Source: Actinomycetota bacterium
GTDB lineage: Bacteria; Actinomycetota; Actinomycetes; Actinomycetales; Microbacteriaceae
Direction of reading: 5' to 3'
DNA length: 64,000 nt
Assembly (NCBI GenBank): GCA_018268455.1
Contig: JAFDWM010000290.1
Location: forward strand, 124,001 to 188,000
The translations under genes were made by a program, and so were the position numbers. Within the stretch, counting starts at the first letter, position 1. Each line of letters begins with the position of its first letter. Under the pieces are notes generated by a model, which saw only the letters and a program-made list of their open reading frames with translations, made no database searches and was not told the origin of the DNA. Below, piece by piece: positions 43,245 through 51,505 of the stretch.

Positions 43245-44446
43245 GCGGCGCTCTCCCCTCGATCATGCGCCGTCGCCTGCGCCCCGTGTCCGTCCGCGCC
43301 CTGCAGTGTGGCCCGGGAGGGCAGGAAGGGCGTCGGATCCAGCGGTGCGGGCGTGCCCAGCACGGCGTGCGCGATGAGCACCCCGGTGGTCGGGGCGAGG
43401 CCGATGCCCGCGCCCTCGTGCCCGGCCGCGTGGAACAGCCCCGTCACGGTCGAGTCAGCTCCGATCGCGGGGAGGTGATCCGGAGCGAACGGCCGGAAGC
43501 CGTGATAGGTGCGCAGCAGCATGGTGTCACGCAGGAACGGGAACAGCCGAGACGCCTTGCCCGCGATCTCCGACAGGGGCGCGAGCAGACCGTCCGCGGA
43601 GAACCCGACCCGCTCGCGACTGGATCCGATGAGCACGGTGCCGGACGGCGTGGACTCGACCACGGTGGACGTCTGCAGTGCCGCATCGCCGGATCCGACC
43701 GCCCCGACGTAGTCGGCGTCGTACACCTTGTGGAACACGCGCTGCGGCATGGCGGCGGTCACGAGGATCGTGCCGCGGCGCGGACGGATGTCCAGGGCGC
43801 TGCCGAACAGCGCCGCGACCTCCCCCGACCACGGGCCGGCGCAGTTGATCACGGCATCGGCCTCGATCACGCCGGTCGCCGTGCGCACGCCCGTCGCGCG
43901 TGCGCCGCTCACGACGCCGCCGATGATCTCCTCGACCCGCAGCCGCGCGCCGAGATGTCTCGCGCGCGCGAGCATCGCCTGCGTCGCAAGCGACGGCTGC
44001 ACCTGAGCGTCGTCGGGGTAGTGCACGCCCAGTGCGACCTCCGGGCTCAGATGCGGCTCCGCGGCCCGCAGCGCGTTCTCGTCGAACGCCTCTGAACGGA
44101 TGCCGATTCCGCGCTGCGCCGCGGCGAACCGCCCGAGTGCGTCCGCACCGCCGGTGAAGGCGACGACGATGCCGCCCTTCGCCTCGAACTCCGTCGCGGG
44201 CTGCCCCGGAACGAGATCACCGTCCAGGCGCGCGGCGAGGTCGCGCCACGCGCGGTTGGCCTCGATCGCGAGCTGCGCCTCGGCGCCCGGTTCCTTGTCC
44301 GACACGAGGATGTTCCCCTCGCACCGGCTCGAGGTCTCCCCCGCGACCCCGGCACGGTCGACAACGATCACTTCGGCTCCGGCCTCCGTGAGCGCGAGCG
44401 CGCACGCGGCGCCGATCGCTCCGGCGCCGACCACGACGACCCGCAT
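43241..44446 (-). CDS. D-hydroxyproline dehydrogenase, DAO-family catalytic subunit
   Basis: A 401-residue DadA/HcnC-like FAD amine dehydrogenase with the N-terminal VVVVGAGAIGAACALALTEAG motif, the FAD-contact GETSSRCEGNI and the C-terminal FRPFAPDHLPAIG and AAGHEGAGIGLAPTTG motifs. It would oxidise cis-4-hydroxy-D-proline to delta-1-pyrroline-4-hydroxy-2-carboxylate. It follows livF after 51 bases, so import and oxidation genes appear to form one operon. Confidence 0.86.
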   Translation of the reverse strand: MRVVVVGAGAIGAACALALTEAGAEVIVVDRAGVAGETSSRCEGNILVSDKEPGAEAQLAIEANRAWRDLAARLDGDLVPGQPATEFEAKGGIVVAFTGGADALGRFAAAQRGIGIRSEAFDENALRAAEPHLSPEVALGVHYPDDAQVQPSLATQAMLARARHLGARLRVEEIIGGVVSGARATGVRTATGVIEADAVINCAGPWSGEVAALFGSALDIRPRRGTILVTAAMPQRVFHKVYDADYVGAVGSGDAALQTSTVVESTPSGTVLIGSSRERVGFSADGLLAPLSEIAGKASRLFPFLRDTMLLRTYHGFRPFAPDHLPAIGADSTVTGLFHAAGHEGAGIGLAPTTGVLIAHAVLGTPAPLDPTPFLPSRATLQGADGHGAQATAHDRGESAA

Positions 44447-44497
44447 CAGCTGTCTCCCGTCTTCGAATCCTCGATGCGGATCCCCGCCCGGCGGCGC

Positions 44498-45208
44498 TCA
44501 GCCACCGAGATACGCGTCGACGACACGTCCGTCCGCGGCCAGCTCCGCCGCGGTGCCGGAAAGGGTCGCCCGCCCGGTCTCCACCACGTACGCGCGGTCG
44601 GCGATGCGCAGCGCGGCACGGGCGTTCTGCTCGACGAGCAGCACCGTCGTGCCCTGAGCGTTCACCGCCTGGATCGTCTCCATCACCTGCTTCACGACGA
44701 GTGGCGCGAGGCCCATCGACGGCTCATCGAGCAGCAGCAGCTTCGGGCCGCCCACGATGGCGCGTCCGATCGCGACCATCTGCTGCTCACCACCGGAGAG
44801 GGTGCCGCCCTGCTGCTTGCGCCGCTCGGCGAGTCTCGGCATGAGCGCATACACCTGGTCGACCCGCTGCGCGATGAGCTTCTGATCGGCGACGGTGTAC
44901 CCGCCGAGCAGCAGGTTCTCATGCACGCTCATGGTGGAGAAGATCCGCCTCCCCTCGGGCACGTGGATGAGACCAGCTGAGACGATGTCCCAGGGCTTGG
45001 CCGTCGCGAGATCGATGTCGCCCCAGCGCACCGTGCCGCTCTTGGGCCGCACCAGCCCGGAGAGCATGTTCATCGTGGTCGACTTGCCGGCGCCGTTGTT
45101 GCCGAGCAGGCAGACGATCTCGCCCTCTTCCACCGTGAAGCTGAGGCCGCGCAGCGCGTGCACGCGGCCGTAGTAGACATCGGCGTCCTGAACCGTGAGC
45201 GCGCTCAT
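44498..45208 (-). CDS. livF: LivF-type ABC transporter ATP-binding protein
   Basis: The 236-residue protein has Walker A GNNGAGKST (36-44), signature LSGGEQQMVAIGRA and Walker B LLLLDEPSMGLAP. The last three, with VLLVEQNARAAL, are diagnostic of LivF of branched-chain-type importers. It overlaps livG by four bases. Together with LivG it powers the LivHM permease. Confidence 0.95.
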   Translation of the reverse strand: MSALTVQDADVYYGRVHALRGLSFTVEEGEIVCLLGNNGAGKSTTMNMLSGLVRPKSGTVRWGDIDLATAKPWDIVSAGLIHVPEGRRIFSTMSVHENLLLGGYTVADQKLIAQRVDQVYALMPRLAERRKQQGGTLSGGEQQMVAIGRAIVGGPKLLLLDEPSMGLAPLVVKQVMETIQAVNAQGTTVLLVEQNARAALRIADRAYVVETGRATLSGTAAELAADGRVVDAYLGG

Positions 45209-46128
45209 GACCGCTTACCCTTCCGCGTGTCCTTGTCATCCGACGTCAGCAGGGACAGATCGACCGTGCCGGTCTGCAGCTTCGTCGCGTCGAGCGGCTC
45301 GTCCTCGACGCCCAGGTACGCCTCGATCACGATCGGATCGTGCTTGATCTCGTCGGGGGTGCCGACGGCGATCTCCTTGCCGTAATTGAGCACCACGATC
45401 CGCTCGGCGAGCTCCATGATCAATCCCATGTCGTGCTCGATCAGCACGACGGCGATGCCGAGGTCGCGGATCCGCCGGATCAGCTGCATCAGCGACTGCT
45501 TCTCGTTGAAGTTGAGACCGGCCGCCGGCTCGTCCAGGAGCAGCAGCTTCGGACTCGTCGCCAGCGCTCGCGCGATCTCCACGCGGCGCTGCTCCCCGTA
45601 CGGCAGCTGCGTGACGTAGAGGTCCTCGTCGCCGGTGAAGCCGACGAAGTCCAGCCATCCGCGCGCCTGCTCGGCACAGGCCTGCTCCGCCCGCCGGTAG
45701 CCCGGAGTGTGCAGGAACGTCGCCCAGAACCCCTCCCGGAGATTCGCGTGCATCGCCGTCTTGACGTTGTCCAGCACGCTGAGCTCCCGGAACAGCCGCA
45801 GGTTCTGGAACGTGCGCGCCATGCCCCACTTCGTCACCCGCGAGGGCAGCACCCGGTAGAAGCCGAAGCTCTGCAGCAGATCCACCAGGCGCAGCTTCCG
45901 CCAGAATCCGGGCGCCTCGCGCACGATGTCCCTGCCGTCGAAGACGACGGATCCGGAGGTCGGCAGGTAGAACCCGGAGATGCAGTTGAACGCGCTGGTC
46001 TTGCCCGCGCCGTTCGGACCGATCACCGCGAGGATCTCGCCCTCCTGCACGGAGAAGCTCAGCCCGTCGACGGCCTTCACCCCGCCGAACTGCAGGCGCA
46101 GCTCGGACACGGCCAGCAGCGCGCTCAT
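45205..46128 (-). CDS. livG: LivG-type ABC transporter ATP-binding protein
   Basis: The 307-residue protein has Walker A GPNGAGKTS (37-45), the LivG-type long insert with GMARTFQNLRLFRELSVLDNV, signature LPYGEQRRVEIARAL (a variant of LSGGQ) and Walker B LLLLDEPAAGLN. A polar tail of about 45 residues follows the usual end. The ATG at 46128 overlaps livM by four bases; the open frame upstream is livM coding sequence. Confidence 0.95.
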   Translation of the reverse strand: MSALLAVSELRLQFGGVKAVDGLSFSVQEGEILAVIGPNGAGKTSAFNCISGFYLPTSGSVVFDGRDIVREAPGFWRKLRLVDLLQSFGFYRVLPSRVTKWGMARTFQNLRLFRELSVLDNVKTAMHANLREGFWATFLHTPGYRRAEQACAEQARGWLDFVGFTGDEDLYVTQLPYGEQRRVEIARALATSPKLLLLDEPAAGLNFNEKQSLMQLIRRIRDLGIAVVLIEHDMGLIMELAERIVVLNYGKEIAVGTPDEIKHDPIVIEAYLGVEDEPLDATKLQTGTVDLSLLTSDDKDTRKGKRS

Positions 46129-47300
46129 CGGCCCTCCTCCTCGTCCGTGACGACGGCTTCCGCCGCCGGCGGGACCTCGTCCTCGACCGGCACCGGCGAC
46201 AGGAACTCCTGCGTCGGCGGCGGCACCGGCCGCTGCCGCTTCAGCCAGGGCAGGATCGCCGTCGACGGCCACAGCCCGGTGGGGCGGAACAGCATGACGA
46301 TCACGAGCAGCAGTCCGAAGATCAGGAACCGCCACTCGGAGAACTCGCGCAGCAGCTCGGGGGCGAGCGACACGAAGAGCGCGCCGATGATGACGCCGGG
46401 AGTGGATCCCATGCCGCCCAGCACGACCGCCATCAGGATCAGCGCGGAATACAGGAACTGGAAGCTGTTCGGGCTGATCGCGCTGAGGTGCGTGGCCATC
46501 AGCTGCCCGGCAACGCCCGCCCAGACCGCGCCGATGATGTACGCCGAGATCTTGGCGAGATAGGTGTTGATGCCCATCGCCTCGGCCGCGTCCTCGTCAT
46601 CGCGCACGGCCTTCCAGGCCCGGCCCATCTTGCCCTTCGCGAGCCGGCCGGCGCCGATGACGCCGACGAGCACCACGATCGCGGCGACGAAGTAGTAGAA
46701 CAGCACGCGCTGCGGGAACTCGATCCCGCCGATCACGAGGCCGTCCGCGAAGCTCCAGTCACCGAAGCTCCAGGTCGGGATCCCGTGGATGCCCGAGGGG
46801 CCTCCCGTGATCTGCAGGTTGTTCGCCGTGATCCGGATGATCTCGCCGAACCCGAGGGTGACGATGGCGAGGTAGTCGCTGCGCAGCCGCAGCGTGGGGG
46901 CGCCGATGATGATGCCCGCCACCATGCAGCACACGATCGTGGCCGGGAGCGCTGCCCACATCGGCAGCCCGACCACGGTGGTCAGGATGCCGGAGACGTA
47001 GGCGCCGACGGCGAAGAAGGCGATGTAGCCCAGGTCGAGGAGCCCGGCGTAGCCGACCACGACGTTCAGGCCCATGCACAGCATCACGTAGATGAGGGCG
47101 CTCGTCGCGATCGACATCGTGTAGCGGGACGCGTCGATGAACGGCAGCACCAGCAGCAGCACGATGCAGACGGCGCCCAGCGCGCGCAGGAAGCCCTGCT
47201 GCGAGGTGAAGACGCCGCGGGGTGCCGGCGGCCGGTCGAAGAGCGGGGCGGGGGCGCGCAGATTCAGGTCGCGCAGACCCCTGGTCGCAGTACCGGACAT
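46125..47300 (-). CDS. livM: LivM-type ABC transporter permease
   Basis: A 391-residue permease with about ten membrane helices, the GYAGLLDLGYIAFFAVGAYVSGIL motif and the cytoplasmic coupling region GRAWKAVRDDEDAAEAMGIN. The N-terminal 30 residues and the acidic C-terminal 35 residues are polar. It begins one base after the livH stop, with GAGAGGA overlapping the end of livH. Confidence 0.94.
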   Translation of the reverse strand: MSGTATRGLRDLNLRAPAPLFDRPPAPRGVFTSQQGFLRALGAVCIVLLLVLPFIDASRYTMSIATSALIYVMLCMGLNVVVGYAGLLDLGYIAFFAVGAYVSGILTTVVGLPMWAALPATIVCCMVAGIIIGAPTLRLRSDYLAIVTLGFGEIIRITANNLQITGGPSGIHGIPTWSFGDWSFADGLVIGGIEFPQRVLFYYFVAAIVVLVGVIGAGRLAKGKMGRAWKAVRDDEDAAEAMGINTYLAKISAYIIGAVWAGVAGQLMATHLSAISPNSFQFLYSALILMAVVLGGMGSTPGVIIGALFVSLAPELLREFSEWRFLIFGLLLVIVMLFRPTGLWPSTAILPWLKRQRPVPPPTQEFLSPVPVEDEVPPAAEAVVTDEEEGR

Positions 47301-47301
47301 G

Positions 47302-48192
47302 TCACATCCTCTCGACGACGCGGGCGCCGAGAAGCCCCGTCGGTTTGAAGGTGAGGAACAGGATGAGGAAGGCGAAGGAGAACACGTCGCGCCATTCGCC
47401 GCCGAACCAGGCGGATCCGAACGACTCGAGCAGTCCGAGCAGCAGGCCTCCGAGCATGGCCCCGTAGAGGTTGCCGATGCCGCCGATCACGGCGGCGGTG
47501 AACGCCTTCAGGCCGATGATGAAGCCCATCAGGAAGTCGATGGATCCGTAGTACGCGCCCGCCATGACGCCCGCGGCGCCGGCGAGTGCGGATCCGATGA
47601 AGAACACGGTCGCGATCACGCGGTTCACGTTGATGCCCATCAGCTGGGCGCCCTGCGGGTCGAGCGCGATGGCACGCATCGCCCTGCCCTGGCGGGTGCG
47701 CTCGACGATGTGTGCGAGCACCAGCATGAGGCCGGCGGCGATGATCACCAGCACGATCTGCGCCGGGGTGATCCGCATGCCGAGGAAGTCGAAGCCGGCC
47801 GACTCCAGACGCACCGGGAACGCCTCGGGGTTCGGGCCGAAGATCTGCCGCACCGCGTACTCGAGGGTGAACGAGACGCCGATCGCGGTGATCAGCACCG
47901 CGAGCCGGGGGCTCTTGCGCAACGGACGGTACGCGATCCGCTCGATCCCGACGCCGATCAGTCCCGTGATCACCATCGACAGCAGCAGGATGATCAGCAG
48001 CAGCGGGATCGACGTCTCGTTGGAGATGCCGAACGCGGAGAGCGTGGCGAATCCGGCGAATGCGCCGAGCATGTAGATGTCGCCGTGCGCGAAGTTCAGC
48101 AGCTTGATGATCCCGTAGACCATGCTGTAGCCGAGCGCGACGAGGGCGTAGAACGAGCCCACGATGAGGCCGTTCCAGATGAGTTGCATCAC
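47302..48192 (-). CDS. livH: LivH-type ABC transporter permease
   Basis: A 296-residue permease of about eight helices with GSFYALVALGYSMVYGIIKLLNFAHGDIYMLGAF at its start, diagnostic of LivH, and the coupling motif GRAMRAIALDPQGAQLMGIN. The start may be the GTG at 48192 (AAAGGA eight bases upstream) or the adjacent ATG at 48189. A strong intercistronic hairpin separates it from the binding-protein gene. Confidence 0.94.
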   Translation of the reverse strand: MMQLIWNGLIVGSFYALVALGYSMVYGIIKLLNFAHGDIYMLGAFAGFATLSAFGISNETSIPLLLIILLLSMVITGLIGVGIERIAYRPLRKSPRLAVLITAIGVSFTLEYAVRQIFGPNPEAFPVRLESAGFDFLGMRITPAQIVLVIIAAGLMLVLAHIVERTRQGRAMRAIALDPQGAQLMGINVNRVIATVFFIGSALAGAAGVMAGAYYGSIDFLMGFIIGLKAFTAAVIGGIGNLYGAMLGGLLLGLLESFGSAWFGGEWRDVFSFAFLILFLTFKPTGLLGARVVERM

Positions 48193-48226
48193 GACGGATG
48201 TCCTTTCCGGTGTCGGCGAAGGCCGG

Positions 48227-48258
48227 CGTCGGGGGCGACCAGAGGGTCGCCCCCGACG
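48227..48258 (-). repeat. Intercistronic hairpin between livJ and livH
   Basis: A 14-bp perfect GC-rich stem (48227-48240 with 48245-48258) has a 4-base loop. It starts seven bases after the livJ stop and lies 35 bases before livH. There is no T-run. It probably protects the livJ mRNA end or attenuates read-through, raising binding protein over permease. Confidence 0.75.
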
Positions 48259-48265
48259 ACCGGGA

Positions 48266-49450
48266 TCAGCCCTGCAGGTCGTCCTTGAGGACGAACTGGC
48301 CGGTGGACGGGTCGATGGAGACGATCACGAAGCCGCCACCCGAACGGGTGTGGTCGGGCAGGAACGTGAGGGGCCCGGCGAGGGTCTTGAAGTCCTTCAG
48401 ACCCTCGAGCGCCTTGACCACGCCGTCGAAGTCGGTGCCCTTGGCCGTCTTCATGGCCTCAGCCACGACGTTCACCGCGTCGTAGGACTGGGTCGAGTAC
48501 GGTCCCGGTGCGGCGCCCGCGAGCTTCTTGTAGTCGGCGATCCACTGGTCCGCCCCCTTGAGCATGTCGGGGGTCTGCGTGAAGGTGCCGAGGACGTTCT
48601 CGGTGTAGCCCTTGCCGGCGATCTCGGCGAACTTCGCGTCGACGGATCCGTCGCCGACGAGGAACGTGCCGGAGTAGCCGGCGTCCTTGGACTGACGGGC
48701 GATCAGACCGCCCTCCTGGTAGTAACCGGTCCAGTAGACGAGGTCGGGCTTCGCGTTCGCCAGCTGGGTCGCCACGGCGGAGTAGTCGTTCTCGCCGGGG
48801 GTGATCACGGCGTTGAAGTCGACCGTGAGTCCGGCGTCCTTGGCCTGCTGGGCGAAGGAGTCCGCGAGGTCCTTCGAGTACGCCGTGGCGTCATTGATCG
48901 CCGCGACCGTCTTGATGCCCGACTTCTGCGCGTACTTCACGGCGGCGGCGGCCTGCTGGGTGCCGGTGCCGTTGATCAGGAACACGCCCGGCAGCTTCTG
49001 CTTGACGAGCTCGTTCGAGTTCGCCGCGGGGATCACCATCGGGATCTTCGCCTCGTTGAAGATCGGCAGCGTGGGAAGCGTCGCGCCGGAGCAGTAGCCG
49101 CCGACGGAGGCGACCACGCCATCCGTGACGAGCTTGTTCGCGGCCGCGACGGCGGTCGTGGCGTCGCAGGCGTCGTCCTGCACCTCGAGCGAGAGCTTGC
49201 GACCGTCGATGCCGCCCTTGGCGTTGATCTCGTTGATGGCGAGCTGCGCGCCGTTCTTCATGTAGTTGCCGAACGCCGACTCGCTGCCGGAGAACGGGGC
49301 GAGCATGCCGAGCTTGATCGGCCCGGAGTCGCCGGTGGCGCCGCCGCCTCCGCCGGCGAGCCCGCCGGAGCAGCCGGCGGTGAGCACGAGTGCTCCCGCC
49401 GCGACGACGACCGAGAGAGCACGCAGGGCGCGCGTTGTTCTGGTGTGCAT
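48266..49450 (-). CDS. livJ: Liv-type substrate-binding lipoprotein
   Basis: A 394-residue periplasmic-binding-type lipoprotein. The signal peptide ends in the lipobox LTAGC (Cys27), followed by a Gly-rich linker. The type I binding-protein fold is seen in KLGMLAPFSGSESAFGNYMKNGAQLAINEINAKGG and later SYDAVNVVAEAM. AGGAGG lies ahead of the ATG at 49450. The gene heads the transporter/dehydrogenase operon. Linkage suggests a hydroxyproline or related imino-acid ligand, although the family is named for branched-chain amino acids. Confidence 0.92.
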   Translation of the reverse strand: MHTRTTRALRALSVVVAAGALVLTAGCSGGLAGGGGGATGDSGPIKLGMLAPFSGSESAFGNYMKNGAQLAINEINAKGGIDGRKLSLEVQDDACDATTAVAAANKLVTDGVVASVGGYCSGATLPTLPIFNEAKIPMVIPAANSNELVKQKLPGVFLINGTGTQQAAAAVKYAQKSGIKTVAAINDATAYSKDLADSFAQQAKDAGLTVDFNAVITPGENDYSAVATQLANAKPDLVYWTGYYQEGGLIARQSKDAGYSGTFLVGDGSVDAKFAEIAGKGYTENVLGTFTQTPDMLKGADQWIADYKKLAGAAPGPYSTQSYDAVNVVAEAMKTAKGTDFDGVVKALEGLKDFKTLAGPLTFLPDHTRSGGGFVIVSIDPSTGQFVLKDDLQG

Positions 49451-49485
49451 GTGATGGCCTCCTGGATGCGACACTGCATTCGTGG

Positions 49486-49508
49486 TAAATACCATGTGAC
49501 ACATTACC
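49486..49508. promoter_or_regulatory. Operator C and livJ promoter
   Basis: The plus strand reads ATACCATGTGACACATTACC at 49489-49508, matching operators A and B and containing the near-perfect inverted core ATGTGTCACAT. On the minus strand a TATTTA -10-like hexamer (49491-49486) overlaps its end, with TTCGAG as a weak -35, so the operator fills the promoter spacer. Confidence 0.65.
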
Positions 49509-49543
49509 TTCTCGAACGTCGGAAAAGGAAGCGCGGCCACCGA

Positions 49544-50206
49544 TCAGTCCTCGGCGTGTCCGCTCCAGACGCCGCCGACATGGCCGAGGTGGCGACGCAT
49601 GAGCGCCTCGGCGCCCTCCCCGTCGCCCGCGACGAGCAGGTCGACCAGCGCGGCGTGCTCCAGAGCCGTCTGCAGCAGCGTCTCGTCGTCCGCGAGCCGG
49701 ACCAGCCCGACCAGGCGGGTCTGCTGCCGCAGCTCACGCACGGTGTCGAGCAGCTTCTGGTTGCCGGTCTCGGCGAGGATGCGCAGGTGGAAGGCCGTGT
49801 CCGCCTCCAGGTACTCCTCGAACCGGCGTCCCTCCCCCGCCGCGACGATCCGGTCCGCGAGCTCGCGCAGTTCGCGTTCGAGCTCCGATCCGATGGATCC
49901 GGCGACCCAGCGCATGGGCGGCGCCTCCAGCAGCATGCGCACGTCGGTGAGCTGGTTCAGCTCTTCGACGGACACCTCAGTCACGACGAAGCCGCGATTG
50001 CGCAGCGGGCGCAGGAAGCCCCGGCGCGCAAGATTCAGCATCGCCTCGCGCACGGGGGTGGCGCTCACGCCGAAGTCGCCGGCCAGCGTGGGAACGGTGA
50101 GCACCTCGCCGGGCTGCGCCTGACCGGAGACGATCCGCGCGGCGATCCTGCGCTCGACCTGTTCCCGCAGACTCTCCGCAGGCACGAGAATGGGCTCGGC
50201 ACTCAT
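49544..50206 (-). CDS. GntR-family regulator with FCD domain
   Basis: A 220-residue regulator. A winged helix-turn-helix (about residues 11-76; LAGDFGVSATPVREAMLNLARRG) is followed by an FCD ligand domain (85-215) with Asp/His residues in EADTAFHLRIL, EHAALVDLL and RRHLGHV that could bind metal. It is co-directional with and directly upstream of livJ, so it is the obvious regulator of the three operators. Family members are usually repressors relieved by a pathway metabolite. The ATG at 50206 is chosen; a GTG at 50239 is in frame. Confidence 0.9.
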   Translation of the reverse strand: MSAEPILVPAESLREQVERRIAARIVSGQAQPGEVLTVPTLAGDFGVSATPVREAMLNLARRGFLRPLRNRGFVVTEVSVEELNQLTDVRMLLEAPPMRWVAGSIGSELERELRELADRIVAAGEGRRFEEYLEADTAFHLRILAETGNQKLLDTVRELRQQTRLVGLVRLADDETLLQTALEHAALVDLLVAGDGEGAEALMRRHLGHVGGVWSGHAED

Positions 50207-50297
50207 GCGCGGCGACCGTAGTAGAACGTCATACGGCACATGCTAGCGCCGTGCATGCCATGATGAGCCATCGACTTCCTGTACGGAACGGGACACC

Positions 50298-51437
50298 ATG
50301 CCGATCGAGTTCGCCTCCTCACCACGATCCACGGTCGGGCTGGAATGGGAGCTCATGCTCGCCGATCCGGTCTCCGGCGATCTCGTCGGCCGGGCGCCCG
50401 AGCTGCTGCGGGATCTGGAGCATGCAAGCGCCGACGAGCGCCACACCGTCACCGGCGAGCTGCTGACGAACACCATCGAGGTCACGAGCGGCATCGGATC
50501 CACGGTCGCCGCCGCGGTCGGCGACATCGCCGCAGCGATCGCCTCGGTACGCGCGGCGACGGATCCGGCGGGTATCGAGCTGCTCTCGGCCGGGAGCCAT
50601 CCGTTCGCGCAGTGGTATGAGCAGCAGGTCACCGACAAGACCCGCTACCACTCACTGATCGAGAAGACGCAGTGGTGGGGCCGCAACATGATGATCTGGG
50701 GCATCCACGTGCACATCGGCGTGGAGGACCGGGACAAGGTCATGCCGATCATCGGCGCGCTGAGCGCCTACCTGCCGCATCTGCAGGCGCTCGCCGCGTC
50801 GAGCCCTTTCTGGGCCGGCGAGCGCACCGGCTATGCGTCGAACCGGGCGCTCGTGTTCCAGCAGCTACCCACGGCCGGCCTGCCGTGGCCGCTGCCGGAC
50901 TGGGCCTCCTACGAGTCCTACCTGGACGACATGATCCGCACCGAGGTGATGGCCGACGCCACCGAGGTGCGCTGGGACATCCGCCCCGCCCCGCGCTGGG
51001 GCACCATCGAGGTGCGCGCGTGCGACGGCATGTCCACGCTGCGCGAGCTCGCGGCAGTCGCGGCGCTGACCCAGGTGCTGGTGGAGTCGTTCTCGCGCGC
51101 ACTGGACGAGGGCCGCACGCTGCCGATCCTGGCGCCGTGGTTCCACCGGGAGAACAAGTGGCGCACCGCTCGCTACGGGCTCGACGCCGAGGTGATCGTG
51201 AGCCCCGACGGCGCCCTGCGCGGCGTGCGCGACCATCTCGCCGAAGAACTCGAACGACTCGCACCGATCGCCGCAGACCTGGGTTGCGCCACGCCCTTCG
51301 CCGGTGTCGGAGAGATCCTGCGCGACGGCGCCAGCTACGAGCGCCAGGTCGCGGTCGCGGACGCCGGCGGCGGAGATCTGCATGAGGTGGTCGCGCACCT
51401 CATCCGCGAGTTCCGCTCCGGTCCGGAGACGATCTGA
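50298..51437 (+). CDS. YbdK-type carboxylate-amine ligase (glutamate-cysteine ligase 2 family)
   Basis: A 379-residue protein of the GCS2 family with VGLEWELMLAD at the N-terminus, NTIEVTSGI and WWGRNMMIWGIHVHIGV, the HVHIG motif being typical. Members have weak gamma-glutamylcysteine ligase activity. In actinobacteria some homologues act in other ATP-dependent amide-bond formation (EgtA is a related family). The true substrate is not evident. It stands alone between the hydroxyproline and glycerol loci. Confidence 0.85.
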   Translation: MPIEFASSPRSTVGLEWELMLADPVSGDLVGRAPELLRDLEHASADERHTVTGELLTNTIEVTSGIGSTVAAAVGDIAAAIASVRAATDPAGIELLSAGSHPFAQWYEQQVTDKTRYHSLIEKTQWWGRNMMIWGIHVHIGVEDRDKVMPIIGALSAYLPHLQALAASSPFWAGERTGYASNRALVFQQLPTAGLPWPLPDWASYESYLDDMIRTEVMADATEVRWDIRPAPRWGTIEVRACDGMSTLRELAAVAALTQVLVESFSRALDEGRTLPILAPWFHRENKWRTARYGLDAEVIVSPDGALRGVRDHLAEELERLAPIAADLGCATPFAGVGEILRDGASYERQVAVADAGGGDLHEVVAHLIREFRSGPETI

Positions 51438-51505
51438 TCGAATCCGGCGTCTCCGGTGCCACTCGGCGGTCGTCGGCTCGAGGCCGGGTACCGGGATCCG
51501 GCGCG

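Noticed and set aside
48164..50221. Open frame of 685 codons on the plus strand across livJ and the GntR gene
   Set aside because: It is the shadow of two clear minus-strand genes and spans an operator and promoter region.
50207..50250. A fourth operator copy upstream of the GntR gene
   Set aside because: The sequence around 50230-50246 shares only a short GCACAT-type half with the motif and needs a shift to align, so autoregulation is not supported.
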